This document shows positions 61,290 to 62,890 of a DNA stretch of 62,890 bases, in pieces. Each line of letters starts with the position of its first letter. The stretch's first letter is position 1. Under the pieces are notes generated by a model that saw nothing but the letters and a program-made list of their open reading frames with translations, made no database searches and was not told the DNA's origin. Source of the DNA: Planctomycetota bacterium (GTDB taxonomy: Bacteria > Planctomycetota > Phycisphaerae > SM23-33); the NCBI GenBank assembly GCA_022705325.1, contig JAKJER010000002.1:1-62890 (forward strand). Direction: 5' to 3'. The translations under genes and the position numbers were made by a program.

Positions 61290-61862
61290 ATGCGAAACGC
61301 CGAGCGAAGAGACATCCTGACGACCGGGCAAGTGGCGCGGATATGCCGCGTGGCCCCGCGAACGGTCAGCAAGTGGGTCGACACGGGCAAGCTTCGCGGG
61401 TATCGCATCCCCGGCAGTCGGGACCGGAGAATCCCCGCCGAACAATTGGCGGCCTTCCTGCGGGCCCACAACATGCCCCTGGACGCCCTGGAAGGGGGGC
61501 TCTGCCGGGTCCTCATCGTCGCACCGGACGCCCAGGAGCTGGCCGCCGGCCTCCAGGGCGACGGATCCTACGAAGCCTATGCCGCTGTCAATGAATTCGA
61601 GGCCGGCGCCCTGGCACATCAGCACCGCCCCCATGTGATCGTGCTGGATGTCACGCGCCTGGCCTGCCCCGGCGAGACATGCCGCAACATCCGATCGCTG
61701 GCCGATCTGCAATCGACCCGGCTCATTGCGGCAGGCATCCGCAACGAAGAGCCGACCGGACGGATGCTGCTGGCCCAGGGCTTCGACCTTTCCTTGAACC
61801 GGCCCTTTACGGCGGACGATCTGAAACGGGCGATCCAGACGGTGACCGACTTGATCACGTGA
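61290..61862 (+). CDS. HTH (excisionase-type) - receiver-like regulator
   Basis: Predicted DNA-binding protein of 190 residues. Residues about 8-60 are an excisionase-type helix-turn-helix (ILTTGQVARICRVAPRTVSK, then GYRIPGSRDRRIP). Residues about 72-188 form a CheY-like receiver with the phosphoacceptor Asp region VIVLDV. The N-terminal acidic pair is incomplete (LIVAPDAQE) and the conserved Lys-Pro is Arg-Pro (NRPF), as in the stand-alone receiver near 2.7 kb. It may be a pseudo-receiver sensing something other than phosphate transfer. No kinase is adjacent. It precedes the leuA leader on the same strand but is separated by a terminator. Confidence 0.82.
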   Translation: MRNAERRDILTTGQVARICRVAPRTVSKWVDTGKLRGYRIPGSRDRRIPAEQLAAFLRAHNMPLDALEGGLCRVLIVAPDAQELAAGLQGDGSYEAYAAVNEFEAGALAHQHRPHVIVLDVTRLACPGETCRNIRSLADLQSTRLIAAGIRNEEPTGRMLLAQGFDLSLNRPFTADDLKRAIQTVTDLIT

Positions 61863-61984
61863 AAATCTTCAACCCACGGGTCTCCGGAGGGAAGACGTAT
61901 CGTACGTTTTCGGTGGAGGCCCGGCAGTCTTGCCACGTGCAAGAGTGCAGCGGACACCTGCGGCTTTTTCCAGCGCGGGACAGG

Positions 61985-62020
61985 AACCGGGCGGAATCGT
62001 GAAAGCGATCCGCCCGGTTT
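61985..62020 (+). terminator. Terminator-like hairpin after the HTH-receiver gene
   Basis: Arms of about 14 bp (AACCGGGCGGA with TCCGCCCGGTT plus a bulged A) around a TGAAAG loop, followed by TTTC. It separates the regulator gene from the leuA promoter. Confidence 0.6.
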
Positions 62021-62085
62021 CACTATTTCAGCGGCCGCGGCACGCAGCCGGCGACCGGCCAGCCGAGGTCGACGAAAAATTGATG

Positions 62086-62113
62086 TTGCTTTCGGCCTAA
62101 ACGCCGATATGAT
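62086..62113 (+). promoter_or_regulatory. Promoter of the leu leader-leuA transcript
   Basis: TTGCTT, a 16-nt spacer and TATGAT. The expected transcription start near 62120 leaves about 40 nt before the leader peptide start. Confidence 0.6.
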
Positions 62114-62161
62114 GGGTATCCAGGTTGAGCGGTGTCCGCTCACCGTTTACAGTTTGAGACT

Positions 62162-62221
62162 ATGATCCGTCAACGCGACAGTCTGGACCTTGCCCTGCTG
62201 CTGGGTCTGTTGCTGCGCTGA
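62162..62221 (+). CDS. leuL: Leucine leader peptide (19 aa)
   Basis: Short open frame: ATG, 18 further codons and TGA. Eight of its 19 codons are leucine, including CTG-CTG-CTG and CTG-TTG-CTG runs at codons 12-14 and 16-18. Such peptides sense charged tRNA-Leu: ribosomes stall on the Leu codons when leucine is scarce. A GAG lies a few bases before the ATG as a weak ribosome site. It is followed directly by alternative RNA pairings and a terminator, then leuA. The peptide itself should have no other function. Confidence 0.85.
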   Translation: MIRQRDSLDLALLLGLLLR

Positions 62222-62286
62222 CGGATCGCGAAATCGGGATCGAAAATCCAGACTTCGCGATCAGGGTGATCGCGAAGTCTTTTTTT
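62164..62286 (+). promoter_or_regulatory. Leucine transcription attenuator (segments 1-4)
   Basis: Three mutually exclusive pairings are visible. Segment 1 (62164-62172, GATCCGTCA) pairs with 2 (62219-62227, TGACGGATC). Segment 2 (62224-62232, GATCGCGAA) pairs with 3 (62254-62262, TTCGCGATC), the antiterminator. Segment 3 (62250-62263) pairs with 4 (62267-62280) as a perfect 14-bp stem with a GGG loop followed by seven T, an intrinsic terminator. Stalling at the Leu codons blocks pairing 1:2, allows 2:3 and lets transcription reach leuA. Confidence 0.88.
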
Positions 62287-62359
62287 GTGGCCGAGTGCGG
62301 CAAGGCCTTGCCATGTGGGCGGCTTTGTTCACAATAGAGCGGCCCGAAGGAGAGCGACG

Positions 62360-62890
62360 ATGAGCGAGAAACGGAAAATCACGATCTTCGACACGACCTT
62401 GCGAGACGGCGAGCAATCGCCCGGCTGCAGCATGAACCTGGCCGAGAAGCTGGAAGTGGCCCGGGCTCTGCAGGCGCTGGGGGTCGACGTGATCGAGGCC
62501 GGCTTCGCCATCGCCAGCCCGGGCGACTTCGAGGCCGTCCAAGCCGTGGCCGGGGAGGTCGCCGAATGCACGGTGGCCAGCCTGGCCCGCTGCACCGAGA
62601 AGGACATCGATGCCGCCATCCGTGCGGTAAAGGCGGCCCGGAAGCCGCGCATCCACGTCTTCTGCGCCACCAGCGAGATCCACCGCACACATAAGCTTCG
62701 CCGGGCAAAGGAGGAAATCATCCGCATGAGTGTCGAGGGCGTGAAGATGGCCAAGGGCTTCTGCCAGGACGTGGAGTTCAGCCCGGAGGACGCTTCCCGC
62801 ACCGAGCCCGACTTCCTGGTCGAGGTGGTCACGGCCGTCATCGAGGCCGGGGCGACCACCGTCAACATCCCCGACACCGTAGGCTACGCC
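62360..62890 (+). CDS. leuA: 2-isopropylmalate synthase, 5' part (cut by window end)
   Basis: First enzyme of leucine synthesis: condenses acetyl-CoA with 2-oxoisovalerate to give 2-isopropylmalate. Only the first 177 codons lie in the window, open at its end. The N-terminal DRE-TIM metallolyase signature is [15 protein letters not shown] (about 8-22), with the metal-ligand Asp in the RDGEQ motif. [19 protein letters not shown] and [14 protein letters not shown] are also as expected. AAGGAG precedes the ATG. It is controlled by the leader peptide and attenuator upstream. Confidence 0.95.
   Translation, partial: MSEKRKITIFDTTLRDGEQSPGCSMNLAEKLEVARALQALGVDVIEAGFAIASPGDFEAVQAVAGEVAECTVASLARCTEKDIDAAIRAVKAARKPRIHVFCATSEIHRTHKLRRAKEEIIRMSVEGVKMAKGFCQDVEFSPEDASRTEPDFLVEVVTAVIEAGATTVNIPDTVGYA

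Noticed and set aside
61985..62286. T-box riboswitch for leuA instead of peptide attenuation
   Set aside because: No specifier loop or T-box sequence is seen, while a Leu-rich leader frame with matched alternative pairings is.

Overview
The window is GC-rich, densely coded DNA with the gene content of a planctomycete: Tat-exported Gfo/Idh/MocA oxidoreductases, a DUF1080 protein, PQQ-type propellers, very large secreted glycosidases, ABC-2 permease pairs and excisionase-type HTH regulators. I infer Planctomycetota, perhaps a Phycisphaerae-like lineage. No rRNA or other phylogenetic marker is present to fix this. I see no transposase, prophage or CRISPR array; the sequence reads as ordinary chromosome.

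Layout. 1-3 kb: a minus-strand groES/groEL operon with an extra low-GC gene between the two chaperonin genes, then a stand-alone degenerate receiver protein. 3-9 kb: M48 peptidase, secreted beta-helix protein, Tat-exported oxidoreductase and a Na+/Ca2+ exchanger. 9-16 kb: a minus operon (clan GH-A glycosidase, mnmA, family 9 glycosyltransferase) divergent from an SMP-30 lactonase, then a second Tat oxidoreductase. 16.3-24.4 kb: one tightly coupled operon of an HTH-EIIA regulator and six subunits of a membrane complex related to group 4 hydrogenases. Its large subunit lacks all the usual Ni-Fe cysteines, so it resembles an Ehr-type complex rather than a hydrogenase. 24.4-33 kb: PQQ-like propeller, GH20 hexosaminidase and two ABC-2 permeases. 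33-35 kb: manC-like and ruvX. 34.8-48.5 kb: a glycan-degradation neighbourhood with two clan GH-D enzymes, a sialate O-acetylesterase-like protein, a propeller-hydrolase fusion, a BNR-like propeller and two unassigned secreted proteins. 48.6-62 kb: SUKH protein, acyltransferase 3, two small exported paralogues, tRNA-Leu(UAA), a VTT membrane protein, a ROK kinase fused to an Mth938 domain, DUF1080, HD protein, a metzincin-like peptidase, a UvrD/PcrA helicase and an HTH-receiver regulator. The right edge holds leuA, cut by the window end, behind a complete leucine-peptide attenuator.

How the parts fit. The secreted glycosidases, esterase and propellers look like a periplasmic or extracellular system for complex, probably acetylated or amino-sugar-containing glycans. 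The two oxidoreductases, the lactonase and the ROK kinase could process released sugars. The Ehr-like operon would be an energy-converting membrane module of unknown electron donor. These links are inferred from content only.

The best non-coding signals are the leuA attenuator (leader peptide with eight leucines and three mutually exclusive pairings), a family of degenerate heptamer-period arrays that mostly begin right after stop codons, and several genes whose -10 box sits 5-7 nt before the start codon, suggesting leaderless transcripts.
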